From: CAYZZU01 sp964483105
Lineage (GTDB): Bacteria; CG2-30-53-67
Length of the DNA stretch: 64,000 bases
Direction: 5' to 3'
NCBI GenBank assembly: GCA_964483105.1
Contig: CAYZZU010000011.1
Span: 13,151-77,150, forward strand
The notes beneath the pieces are model-generated. The model was not told the origin of the DNA. It saw only the letters and a list, made by a program, of their open reading frames with translations, and ran no database searches. A program made the position numbers and the translations under genes. Positions within the stretch are counted from its first letter, which is position 1; each line of letters starts with the position of its first letter. This document shows, piece after piece, positions 53,928 to 64,000 of this stretch.

Positions 53928-54050
53928 GGAAAACAAGGGGCAAAGGAACAAGGCACAAAGATCAAAGGATTTTTCGACAGGATTTACAGGATCAGATTGG
54001 ATCAAGGCAAGATCAAAACCGAAAAGCGTACACCATGAAGGAGCAAAACC
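53928..54050. repeat. Dispersed GACAGGAT-type repeat between xfp and glgP
   Basis: Contains GGCAAAGGAACAAGGCACAAAG and AGGATTTTTCGACAGGATTTACAGGATC (about 53966-53992), the latter nearly the same as the unit at 50053-50077. Confidence 0.5.
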
Positions 54051-56594
54051 ATGGAGACCACACCTTTTTTCCCTCGGAACCTGCCCCCCGGCCTGGAACG
54101 ATGGGCGGACCTGGTAACAGACCTGCGCTGGATGTGGAGTCATGCCGGTGACACCGTCTGGAGAGACGTGGATCCGGAGACCTGGGAGCGAACCAAAAGC
54201 CCTTACGTGGTTCTGCAGAACCTCTCCCGTGAGCGGCTGGAAGAACTGGCCCGGGATGTACATTTCAGGAAAGAACTCGATCGCCTGGCCGAAGCCCGCG
54301 AAGAGTATCTTGCCTGCTCCTGCTGGAGTCATCAGATCTTCGGCGACACCGCCACCCCCGGAATCGCTTACTTCAGCATGGAATTCGGCCTGAGCGAGGC
54401 CCTGCCGATCTATGCCGGGGGTCTCGGAATCCTCGCGGGCGACTATCTCAAGGCGGCCAGCGACCTGGGGGTACCGGTGGTCGGCGTGGGGCTCCTCTAC
54501 CAGGAAGGTTATTTCCGCCAGATCCTCAACGCCGACGGATGGCAGCAGGAGGTCTATCCCTACAACGATCCGACCAGCCTCCCGATCACACCGGTTCTCG
54601 CGGATTCCGGGGCCTGGCTGCATGTCTCCTTTGACTTTCCAGGTCGAACCGTGCGCTTTCGCGTCTGGCAGGCGCAGGTAGGCCGGGTCATGCTCTACCT
54701 GCTTGACAGCAACGATCCGTTAAACAGCCCGAACGACCGGGGCATCACCAGCAAGCTCTACGGTGGCGGTCTGGAAATGCGTCTGGTCCAGGAAATCGCC
54801 CTGGGAATCTGCGGCTGGCGATTGATCGAAGCACTGGGACTGAACGTGGACATCTGCCATCTCAACGAAGGACACGCAGCCTTCGTCACCCTGGAGCGAG
54901 CCCGCCGCTTTCAAGAAGAAAACCATCTGGACTTCTGGGAAGCCCTCTGGGCCACACGGGCCGGCAATGTCTTTACCACACACACACCGGTCGCCGCCGG
55001 GTTCGATATCTTCCCACGGCATCTGCTGGAAAAATACGGCCGGGACTACGCAGACCGCCTGGGGGTTGCTCCCCACGAGTTGGCCGCGCTGGGACGCCTT
55101 GCCCCCCACGATAGTCAGGAACCCTTCAATATGGCCTACCTGGCTCTCCGCACCTGCGGCATCACGAACGGTGTCAGCCGGCTGCACGGCAAGGTCAGCC
55201 GCCGTATTTTTCAGGATCTTTTCCCCAGATGGCCGGAAGACGAGGTGCCGGTCACACATGTCACCAACGGGGTCCATGTCCCGTCCTGGGATTCACCCTG
55301 GGCCGACACGGCCTGGACCCAGGTCTGCGGCAAGGAACGCTGGCGGGGGACGCTCGACACCCTGACCGGAGCCATCCTGGAAAAGATGAGCGACGAAGAA
55401 CTGTGGGCCTTCCGCAACCGGGAACGGGCGGACCTGGTGCGCTATGCACGGAGGCGTCTGGCCCTGCACCTGGGGCAACGCGGCCTTCCACCGGAACGTG
55501 TGGCCCAGGCACAAAAAGTCCTTCACGCCGATACGCTCACACTGGGATTCGCCCGCCGCTTCGCCGAGTATAAGCGCCCGAACCTCCTGCTGCAGGACCC
55601 GGAACGGCTGGTCCGTCTGCTGAACAATCCGAGCCGGCCCGCGCAGATCATCGTCGCCGGCAAGGCTCATCCACAGGACGAGACGGGAAAACGCCTCGTG
55701 CAGACATGGGCCCGGTTCGTGGAACGGCCGGACGTGCGCGATCACGCGGTCTTCCTGGAGGACTATGATATGGACCTGGCGCAGGAAATGGTGCAGGGAG
55801 TGGATGTCTGGATCAATACCCCGCGCCGTCCGTGGGAGGCGTCGGGAACGAGCGGCATGAAGGTCCTGGTCAACGGCGGGCTCAACCTTTCCGAATTGGA
55901 TGGATGGTGGGCCGAGGCCTGCTCCGGCGATGTGGGCTGGGCGCTGGGGGATGGACAAGAACACCCGGCGGGGGATTGGGACCGCGTTGAGGCGGAACAG
56001 CTCTACACCCTGTTGGAACAAACGATCGTTCCGGAATTTTACGCACGGAACAGTGCAGGACTTCCCAGGGACTGGATCCGGCGGATGCGAACCAGCATGG
56101 CCCACCTCACGCCCCGTTTCAGCAGCAATCGGATGGTACGGGAATACACGGAAAAAATCTACCTGCCCGCCGCCGCGGCGTTTCGAAAGAGAAGCGGTCA
56201 ACATGGCCGGACGGCCAGGGAACTCCGCGCCTGGGAACTACGGCTGAGACAATACTGGGATCAGGTGCATTGGGGAAAAGTGGAAGCAGCCCCGGAACCC
56301 GGCGGCTGGTCTTTCGACCTGGAAATCTACCTCGGAGAAATCCAGCCCGATTCCGTCCGGGTGGAACTGTACGCCGATCCGAAAGACGGCGATACACCCA
56401 TACGGCAGACAATGAAACGGACAGGCGAGCTGCCCGGCTCCCCCGGGAGTCATCAATACACCGCAGGCATCCAGACAGAACGGCCGCTCACCGACTTCAC
56501 CCCGCGCATCATCGCCCATCACCCCGAAGCCGGAATCCCGACCGAGTGCAACCTGATCCTCTGGTGGCCGGGCGGTTTCCGGAACCGTGATTGA
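54051..56594 (+). CDS. glgP: Alpha-glucan (glycogen) phosphorylase, GT35 family
   Basis: 847 residues. N-terminal DUF3417-type domain (about 10-110, WADLVTDLRWMWSH) seen in the short-type bacterial alpha-glucan phosphorylases, then the GT35 core: IAYFSMEFGLSEALPIYAGG, LGILAGDYLKAASDLGVPVV, and near the C-terminus the PLP site TPRRPWEASGTSGMKVLVNG followed by NLSELDGWWAE. It releases glucose-1-P from glycogen or maltodextrins. AAGGAGCAAAACC precedes ATG 54051. Convergent with the debranching enzyme, and downstream of phosphoketolase. Confidence 0.94.
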   Translation: METTPFFPRNLPPGLERWADLVTDLRWMWSHAGDTVWRDVDPETWERTKSPYVVLQNLSRERLEELARDVHFRKELDRLAEAREEYLACSCWSHQIFGDTATPGIAYFSMEFGLSEALPIYAGGLGILAGDYLKAASDLGVPVVGVGLLYQEGYFRQILNADGWQQEVYPYNDPTSLPITPVLADSGAWLHVSFDFPGRTVRFRVWQAQVGRVMLYLLDSNDPLNSPNDRGITSKLYGGGLEMRLVQEIALGICGWRLIEALGLNVDICHLNEGHAAFVTLERARRFQEENHLDFWEALWATRAGNVFTTHTPVAAGFDIFPRHLLEKYGRDYADRLGVAPHELAALGRLAPHDSQEPFNMAYLALRTCGITNGVSRLHGKVSRRIFQDLFPRWPEDEVPVTHVTNGVHVPSWDSPWADTAWTQVCGKERWRGTLDTLTGAILEKMSDEELWAFRNRERADLVRYARRRLALHLGQRGLPPERVAQAQKVLHADTLTLGFARRFAEYKRPNLLLQDPERLVRLLNNPSRPAQIIVAGKAHPQDETGKRLVQTWARFVERPDVRDHAVFLEDYDMDLAQEMVQGVDVWINTPRRPWEASGTSGMKVLVNGGLNLSELDGWWAEACSGDVGWALGDGQEHPAGDWDRVEAEQLYTLLEQTIVPEFYARNSAGLPRDWIRRMRTSMAHLTPRFSSNRMVREYTEKIYLPAAAAFRKRSGQHGRTARELRAWELRLRQYWDQVHWGKVEAAPEPGGWSFDLEIYLGEIQPDSVRVELYADPKDGDTPIRQTMKRTGELPGSPGSHQYTAGIQTERPLTDFTPRIIAHHPEAGIPTECNLILWWPGGFRNRD

Positions 56595-56632
56595 ACGATA
56601 GGGGGAAATCCAAGATATGTTGGCGGCTTCTG

Positions 56633-58666
56633 TTATTGGTTTCCAGGGGTCTCGTTCTTCGCCCGTTCCAGCTTCCACCAGGCGTCCAGGATACACGCAA
56701 CCGACCATGCCTGGGAAGGACATCCCCTGGCAATGTGTGGAGGATCCCCGTCAAAGATCTCACTGACGGTGCCCAGTCCCGCGTCGAACAGGTGGTGACG
56801 TATGGGATCCAGGAGAGACTGGGCCGCTGCTGCGTTGCCATGGACCCGAAACTCCGCCAGCGCATAGTGACCTAAAAGCCAGGCCCAGACCGGACCCTGG
56901 TGATAGGAGCCGTCTCTCTCCCACACGTTCCCCCGGTAACAGGCGCGGTAATCCGGATGGATCGGCGACAGGGATCGCAAGCCAAAGGAAGAGAACAGGT
57001 GGCGCCCGCAGAGTGAGACGACGCTTTTCTGAGAGTCACGTTCCAGCGGGCTATGGGCAAGACTCACCGCAATAATCTGATTCGGACGGATGGAGTGATC
57101 GTCACCCGCTGGGCCGTCTATCACGTCGGAAAGTCCTCCCGTATCCTGGTTTATAAACCGTGTAAACCCTTGCCGTATCCGGATGGCCAGTTTTTCATAA
57201 TGCTTGCCCGAACGCCCCAAACGTTCGGCGAAGTCCGCCAGGCCCCGATGGGCGTTGAACCAGAGGGCATTGATCTCCACAGGTTTCCCGATCCGGGGCG
57301 TCACCACCCAGTCACCGACCTTCGCGTCCATCCAGGTCAGTTGAACGCCCGGTTCGCCCGCGTAGAGGAGGTGATCTTCCGGGTCCATATGAATCCTGTA
57401 GCGGGTCCCTTCCCGATACGCCTTCAGAATTTCTTCCAGAACAGGAAAGACTGGCCTCAGTGCCTCCAGGTCCCGGGTCACCTGCACGTACGCCCGCCAC
57501 GCCTCAATGTACCAAAGGGAGGCATCGACCGTATTGTATCGGAGAGGCTCACCCCCTTCCGGAAAGAGATTCGGCAGCATCCCCTGATCCACATAGCGGG
57601 CAAACGTGAGGAGGATTCTTTTCGCCGTGTCATAGCGGCCTGTGGCGAGTGTGAGACCGGGAAGGGAGATCATGGTATCCCGCCCCCAATCCCCGAACCA
57701 GGGATATCCGGCGATAACCGACTCCCCGTCCGGGAGACCGGGGAGCGGACGGGAAAACAGAAAACTGTCGGCCGCCAAAACCAGTTGCTTGATCCAGTCC
57801 GGGGCACCCGCCATCTCCGGGACGCGGGTTTCAGCCGTCTTGATGACCGAGCGGTCGTGGGCACGTACGCGCTCCATGGCCTCGTCGAGCTGATGTGCCC
57901 CCTCCGGATGCAGGGTGAAGACGATTCCGGACCATCTGCCCGGGACAAGATCGATCGATGCTTCCCCGACACAGAGATGGCTGTCCCGATCGGACAGACC
58001 TCTTTCCCGCTCCACGGGCAAGTCGAAATCGTTCACCCAAAAATCTTTTTTATCGATCACCCCGCCCCGGGGGGTGATCCGCAGATGAAACCGGTCGGGG
58101 CTGACAACCCGCAAACCATGGTCTTTCATTTCCACAAAAGGGATGAATGCGCGAGGCTTCGTCTCCCCGTGGTGATCCCTGCCATTCACAAGCAGTCTCA
58201 CGCGCAATCCCATTCCCTTCTGATGTCCCCAAGGCGAGGTCTCCAGCCGATAGGCGACGTAAGTCGTGTTCTCCCCCGGTTCCATCCAGATCCTTACTGC
58301 AAGCCGCAAACCGTCCACGGCATATCGCCAAACCGGTACACGGCCGTCCAGATGAAAGTTCTCGATCCGTAGATACCCTTCGGGGTCCACGACGCCGTTC
58401 CACCAGCGGTTGGTAAAAAGAGGCCACTCCCTCTCTCCATCCACGAGCGTCGCATCGGCTTTGGCCACGACCAGGGTCCGTCCAAGCGGCGGGTGAAGCG
58501 GAGCGATCAACAGGCCATGATAACGCCGGCTCAGGCTTCCCGCTACGGTCCCCGCGGCATACCCTCCAATCCCATTGGCCAGCCACCACTCCCTCGATTC
58601 CGCCTGCCGGAAGTTCCCGCAGATCTCCCTCCCGAAGGCGATACTTCCGGGCAGGCTTCCATCCAT
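56633..58666 (-). CDS. Amylo-alpha-1,6-glucosidase (glycogen debranching, GDE/GH133)
   Basis: 677 residues. N-terminal GDE domain (EWWLANGIGGYAAGTVAGSL with SRRYHGLLIA; about 20-240) and C-terminal (alpha/alpha)6 barrel (about 260-660) with VIAGYPWFGDWGRDTMISLP, NTVDASLWYIEA, NALWFNAHRGLADFAERLG and NVWERDGSYHQGPVWAWLLG, which hold the predicted catalytic acids. It hydrolyses alpha-1,6 branch stubs and complements the phosphorylase on the opposite strand. Confidence 0.93.
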   Translation of the reverse strand: MDGSLPGSIAFGREICGNFRQAESREWWLANGIGGYAAGTVAGSLSRRYHGLLIAPLHPPLGRTLVVAKADATLVDGEREWPLFTNRWWNGVVDPEGYLRIENFHLDGRVPVWRYAVDGLRLAVRIWMEPGENTTYVAYRLETSPWGHQKGMGLRVRLLVNGRDHHGETKPRAFIPFVEMKDHGLRVVSPDRFHLRITPRGGVIDKKDFWVNDFDLPVERERGLSDRDSHLCVGEASIDLVPGRWSGIVFTLHPEGAHQLDEAMERVRAHDRSVIKTAETRVPEMAGAPDWIKQLVLAADSFLFSRPLPGLPDGESVIAGYPWFGDWGRDTMISLPGLTLATGRYDTAKRILLTFARYVDQGMLPNLFPEGGEPLRYNTVDASLWYIEAWRAYVQVTRDLEALRPVFPVLEEILKAYREGTRYRIHMDPEDHLLYAGEPGVQLTWMDAKVGDWVVTPRIGKPVEINALWFNAHRGLADFAERLGRSGKHYEKLAIRIRQGFTRFINQDTGGLSDVIDGPAGDDHSIRPNQIIAVSLAHSPLERDSQKSVVSLCGRHLFSSFGLRSLSPIHPDYRACYRGNVWERDGSYHQGPVWAWLLGHYALAEFRVHGNAAAAQSLLDPIRHHLFDAGLGTVSEIFDGDPPHIARGCPSQAWSVACILDAWWKLERAKNETPGNQ

Positions 58667-58742
58667 CGGATCTTCTCCCCTTTTTCCTTGTGAGGCGATT
58701 CAAGAACCGGCAGGCTTCCAAAGTTTCTCCGGCGGGGCAGGG

Positions 58743-60263
58743 TCAGCCGCTCACACCTTCGGCCGCTTCTTCTTCCGGCAGGGCGATCTTTTCTTCCAGG
58801 ATCTTCTTCCCGTCGTACCCGATCCGAACCGCCGCGTCGTTGACCCGGGTTTCGAGAAAAACCGGACGCCGCCAGATCCTCTGGATGTTGCGGAGGGTAT
58901 CCCTGGCGTAGTCCTGCTTGAGACCGATCCCCTCAAACCGGTGCTTCAGCAGCAACTCCCCCCGGTTCCGGAAATTCCCGTCGATGACGTAGATGAAGGG
59001 CTGGCCGAAGTTGGTTAAACTGAAAAGGAGCTTGGCCTTCACTTTCCGATAATCCCGGTCGGCAATCTCGTACATCCGCGTCTCGGGGTTGAAGCGATAA
59101 GTAAACAGCTTGTGTGCTTCGCAGAACTCCTCCGTCAGAAAGCTGTCTATGAAAGAGACATCATTGTAGATCTTCCGGACTTCAAAAATTTTCTCCCGGC
59201 CGAGGCCGAGTTTCCGATCCCAGTTTTTCTTCTCCACCCTATTCGTGCAATTGTCATATTCCTTGCCGAAACGACCCCTGTTCCACCGGTCTTCAATGTC
59301 ACGGTACAGTTCCACGCCGATTTTATAAGGATTGATCACTCCCGGCCGCGTCCCGAGCGTCCCGGAGTGATGGTCGGCGTAATCGATTACCTCCGAATCC
59401 TGAAGGGCCTTCTGCGTCATGATCGTGGAATGCCAGTAGGTGGCCCATCCCTCGTTCATGATCTTGGTCTGCGCCTGGGGGGCGAAATAGTAGCTCTCTT
59501 CACGAACGATGGAAAGAATGTCCCGCTCCCAGTTTTCCAACGGAGAATACTCCAGCAGAAACTGCAGCACATCCTTTGCGGGCGACTCCGGAAAATGCTT
59601 CTTCCGCTCCATGGATTCCCGCAGTTTCTTCAACTGGGCCTCCATGTATTCCCGGGGGTTGATAAAATCATTCATGTACTCCTTGCTCTTGAACTTCCTC
59701 GCCTGGAGCGGCAGGTCCTCTTCCCCGATGTCCTTCCCCCGACTGCGCCGTTCAGTACGCTGAATAAAGGGAGCATGGTAATCAATCAGGTGTTCGATCG
59801 AAAGACAGGCGTCGAGAAAAGTTTCAACCTTCCCCAATCCGTATTTCTCGATAAACCTGCGGATTCGGACACCGTGATTGGCCATCTCGTCCATCATCTT
59901 CCGGTTGGTGGGAGAGAACCAGGCATTGTTCTTGAAAAAATCACAGTGGGCGTAGACATGGGCCATCACAATCTTCTGGTCCACAAAACTGTTCGCGCTC
60001 AACAGGTAGGCGTGGCACGGATCGTTGTTGATGACCATTTCGTAAATTTTCTGCAGGCCGTAGGCATACCCCTTGCTCAGCCTGTCGTATTCCATACCGA
60101 ACCGCCAGTGAGGATAACGGGTCGGGAAACCACCGTAAGAGGCCACCTCGTTGAGGCGGTCGAAATCCAGCATGTGGAAAACGACCTCGAAAAAATCGAG
60201 TCCGAATTCCCGGGCGTAATCACGAATCTCCGCCTTGACCTGATGCAGTTCCGGAGGCAGCAT
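58743..60263 (-). CDS. spoVR: SpoVR/YcgB family protein
   Basis: 506 residues. Family blocks: FFEVVFHMLDFDRLNEVASY, GGFPTRYPHWRFGMEYDRLS, NDPCHAYLLSANSFVDQKIV, HVYAHCDFFKNNAWF and ILSIVREESYYFAPQAQTKI followed by MNEGWATYWHSTIM, with Glu/His residues suggestive of a metal site. Function is unknown; in Bacillus it affects the spore cortex, in E. coli ycgB is a stationary-phase gene. The ATG overlaps the DUF444 stop by one base (TAATG). Third gene of prkA-yeaH-spoVR, a conserved trio in non-sporing bacteria. Confidence 0.94.
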   Translation of the reverse strand: MLPPELHQVKAEIRDYAREFGLDFFEVVFHMLDFDRLNEVASYGGFPTRYPHWRFGMEYDRLSKGYAYGLQKIYEMVINNDPCHAYLLSANSFVDQKIVMAHVYAHCDFFKNNAWFSPTNRKMMDEMANHGVRIRRFIEKYGLGKVETFLDACLSIEHLIDYHAPFIQRTERRSRGKDIGEEDLPLQARKFKSKEYMNDFINPREYMEAQLKKLRESMERKKHFPESPAKDVLQFLLEYSPLENWERDILSIVREESYYFAPQAQTKIMNEGWATYWHSTIMTQKALQDSEVIDYADHHSGTLGTRPGVINPYKIGVELYRDIEDRWNRGRFGKEYDNCTNRVEKKNWDRKLGLGREKIFEVRKIYNDVSFIDSFLTEEFCEAHKLFTYRFNPETRMYEIADRDYRKVKAKLLFSLTNFGQPFIYVIDGNFRNRGELLLKHRFEGIGLKQDYARDTLRNIQRIWRRPVFLETRVNDAAVRIGYDGKKILEEKIALPEEEAAEGVSG

Positions 60264-61369
60264 TATCGTCCCTTCCCGAGAAAGTTCTTGATCGACGGAA
60301 GGATGTCCTCCTTGCTGTTGATCTCGGAAGTCACCAGGTTTTCCTCATCGGAAAGATGGCGGTTCAGATCCTTGAGAAACTGGCCGCTACCATACAGACT
60401 TTTGACCTGGCCATAGGAAACCTGGTTGGAGACCGGGAGGAGTTCTTCTTTCAGAATCTTCAGAGACCGGGCCGTGTCGCCACCGCTCCAGTTGTCTCCG
60501 TCGGAAAAGTGAAAGGGATAGATATTCCATTCATCCGGGTTGTATTCCTCACGGATGATCTTGCTGCAGAGAACGTAGGCGGAAGAAATCACTGTCCCGC
60601 CGGACTCCCGCGTATGATAGAAGGTCTCCTGGTCCACTTCCCGCGCGGATGCGTCATGAACAATATAACGGATCTGGAGTCCCTCATATTGGGAACGGAG
60701 CCACGTCTCGATCCAGAAGCTTTCGATGCGAACCAGTTCCTTCTGCTCCTTGCCCATGGAACCGGAGACATCCATCATGTAGAAAATCACCGCGCTGCTC
60801 TCCGGTTTCGCGACCTCCTTCCGGGAACGATACCGTTTGTCTTCACGAATTGGAATCACCACCGGTCGATCCGGGTTATAGATTCCGGCGGCGACTTGGC
60901 GTTTCAATGCCTCCCGGTAGGTCCGTTTGAAATGTCGAAGGGATTCGGGACCGACTCTGCGGATCCCGGTATAGCGCCCCTGCGCGGAAACAATCTGCCG
61001 CTTTCCGCGGGGTTGAATCCGGGGAAGTTCCAGCTCTTCTCCCAGGATTTCAGCCAACTCTTCAATGGTGACGTCCACCTCAAGAAGGTGTTCTCCCGGC
61101 TGGTTTCCGGCCTCGCCGGCTCCGCCCTTTTCATCCCCCTGGCCGATCGGCGTGCCGGGTTCCCCCTCCCCCTGCCCCACACCGCCGACTTCTTCCTGCC
61201 CGTACTTAAAATGAGGAAGGTCAATCTGGGGAACCGGAATACTGACAAGGTCCTTCCCTTTTCTTCCGATCATTTCGGAATGGCTGATATATTTTTTCAG
61301 GTTTCTGCGGATCGTTCCCTTGACGATCTGCCGGAACCGATTGAGATCCTTTTCGATCTTGATGATCAT
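60263..61369 (-). CDS. yeaH: DUF444 family protein (YeaH/YhbH)
   Basis: 368 residues. N-terminal basic region ([20 protein letters not shown]), a Gly/Glu-rich linker (about 60-100), then a von Willebrand A-like domain with a MIDAS-type [14 protein letters not shown] motif (about residue 200) and [20 protein letters not shown]. It is always found with PrkA kinase, and YeaG-YeaH act together in nitrogen-starvation and stress responses of E. coli. Sits 38 bases after prkA. Confidence 0.94.
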   Translation of the reverse strand: MIIKIEKDLNRFRQIVKGTIRRNLKKYISHSEMIGRKGKDLVSIPVPQIDLPHFKYGQEEVGGVGQGEGEPGTPIGQGDEKGGAGEAGNQPGEHLLEVDVTIEELAEILGEELELPRIQPRGKRQIVSAQGRYTGIRRVGPESLRHFKRTYREALKRQVAAGIYNPDRPVVIPIREDKRYRSRKEVAKPESSAVIFYMMDVSGSMGKEQKELVRIESFWIETWLRSQYEGLQIRYIVHDASAREVDQETFYHTRESGGTVISSAYVLCSKIIREEYNPDEWNIYPFHFSDGDNWSGGDTARSLKILKEELLPVSNQVSYGQVKSLYGSGQFLKDLNRHLSDEENLVTSEINSKEDILPSIKNFLGKGR

Positions 61370-61407
61370 GGCTGGCTGTCACTCCGGTCCAACCCGCCCG
61401 GAACCGT

Positions 61408-63477
<2,070 letters not shown>

Positions 63478-63559
63478 GGTATACCCTCCACGTTTACAGC
63501 GTCTCCGTCCGGAGACTTTATTTGAACATCAGAATGGTTATCCGGGAGATGATATCTTA

Positions 63560-63588
63560 AATTTATCATAGGACCCATGCGAAGTCAA
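63560..63588 (-). promoter_or_regulatory. Candidate promoter of the prkA operon
   Basis: Minus strand TTGACT, 17-base spacer, TAAATT, about 80 bases before the prkA ATG. Stationary-phase sigma control is known elsewhere but not visible here. Confidence 0.5.
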
Positions 63589-63706
63589 TTTCACCCGAAT
63601 ATCTTATTGACAGTACACCGCCGGTGGAGTTCTCTGAACCATGTCCCAAATGTAGCGTATACCACGATAATGTATCAGGCATCACATCATAATTCTACAA
63701 GAGTAA
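63589..63706. other. Gene-free A/T-rich stretch upstream of prkA
   Basis: Nothing recognised; A/T content is higher than in the genes, as expected next to the transposon remnant. Confidence 0.4.
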
Positions 63707-63880
63707 TTAGATTTGTATTGAAAGTACCCTGTCCATTATTTTGTCCCTTCTGATTTCCATTGCATAAACCATGAGATAGGATCGCCCTTCCCGGAGTGAA
63801 AATCTTTTCTCGTGAAAACTGGCATTGATATTGCGGTACTTCCTGAGCAGATTCGAATCTGATGCACCAACAGCAAGCAT
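63707..63880 (-). CDS. Unrecognised 57-residue open frame
   Basis: Starts MLAVGASDSNLLRKYRNINA and ends MEIRRDKIMDRVLSIQI, with AAGGTGG close before the ATG. It lies between the transposase fragment and prkA. Basic, no TM, no family recognised; it may be chance or a remnant. Confidence 0.2.
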   Translation of the reverse strand: MLAVGASDSNLLRKYRNINASFHEKRFSLREGRSYLMVYAMEIRRDKIMDRVLSIQI

Positions 63881-63911
63881 CGCCACCTTTTATTCCGACT
63901 TTCCGGTCACA

Positions 63912-64000
63912 TCAGTTCATGGAGGGATAGAAAAGAAGGTTGTACGTCGATTCGACCACCACCCCCTCCAATCGATCCTGAAAGGGTTTCAGCATCTTCA
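63912..64000 (-). pseudogene. IS110-type transposase fragment (continues off the right edge)
   Basis: The minus strand reads KMLKPFQDRLEGVVVESTYN then LLFYPSMN and stop. LEGVVVEST(Y/F)N is the block around the second acidic residue of the IS110 DEDD transposase, normally followed by WYWLVDGL. Here the sequence diverges and stops within eight residues, so the element is truncated, leaving only the N-terminal part outside the window. Confidence 0.6.

Overview
The window looks like a chromosomal segment of an anaerobic bacterium of the former Deltaproteobacteria (Desulfobacterota/Desulfuromonadota-like). The reasons are the single-chain pyruvate:ferredoxin oxidoreductase, the mercury-methylation pair hgcA-hgcB, a GEMM-I (cyclic di-GMP) riboswitch, an hrcA-grpE-dnaK-dnaJ cluster and the YlxR-L7Ae fusion between nusA and infB. 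The assignment is inference from gene content. No rRNA is present, and the only RNA gene I am sure of is one tRNA-Leu(GAG). Apart from a transposase remnant at the right edge I see no prophage, integron or CRISPR array.

Layout. 1-4343 (minus): translation/transcription operon rimP-nusA-ylxR/L7Ae-infB, with infB running off the left edge. 4530-8170 (minus): a large secreted, Ca-binding-repeat subtilisin-like protease behind a sigma70 promoter, a c-di-GMP-I riboswitch and two tandem intrinsic terminators. 8260-13271 (minus): aspartate aminotransferase, coaD, rsmD, a DUF3108 protein and a YidC-type insertase, with tRNA-Leu upstream. 13648-18055: rubrerythrin-like protein, rmuC, an exported unknown and a ChaN-like lipoprotein. 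18264-22776 (plus): a multi-domain sensor kinase and its NtrC-type sigma54 response regulator. 22964-30005 (plus): hrcA-grpE-dnaK-dnaJ-rsmE and a membrane protein with a RelE-like C-terminus. 30060-33180: bioA, a sparse 700-base stretch, a 105-residue small protein with its own terminator, and a strongly structured candidate noncoding element.

33183-41333 (minus): an ArsB/NhaD-type transporter and a CBS-domain protein; then a tightly overlapping nifJ - dihydroorotate-dehydrogenase-like - hgcA - hgcB operon. HgcA carries the NVWCAAGK cap-helix motif and HgcB the two 4Fe-4S motifs and the C-terminal Cys pair, so the organism probably methylates mercury. 41405-43297 (minus): a DUF134 regulator, a NifX-like protein, a 41-residue protein and a TauE/SafE exporter, behind one clear promoter with an overlapping palindrome. 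43318-49721 (minus): arsR-tolC-MFP-RND, a complete tripartite efflux operon under a Cys-containing ArsR regulator.

50341-58666: acetate kinase and phosphoketolase (plus, overlapping), alpha-glucan phosphorylase (plus) and amylo-1,6-glucosidase (minus). Together these suggest a route from glycogen to acetyl-phosphate, ATP and acetate. 58743-63588 (minus): the stress operon prkA - DUF444 (yeaH) - spoVR. The right edge holds an IS110-type transposase remnant. Copies of dispersed CCACGGAG / GACAGGAT-type intergenic repeats sit at 47710-47985, 49860-50080 and 53930-54000, and one appears to have been captured as the C-terminal tail of the TolC protein.
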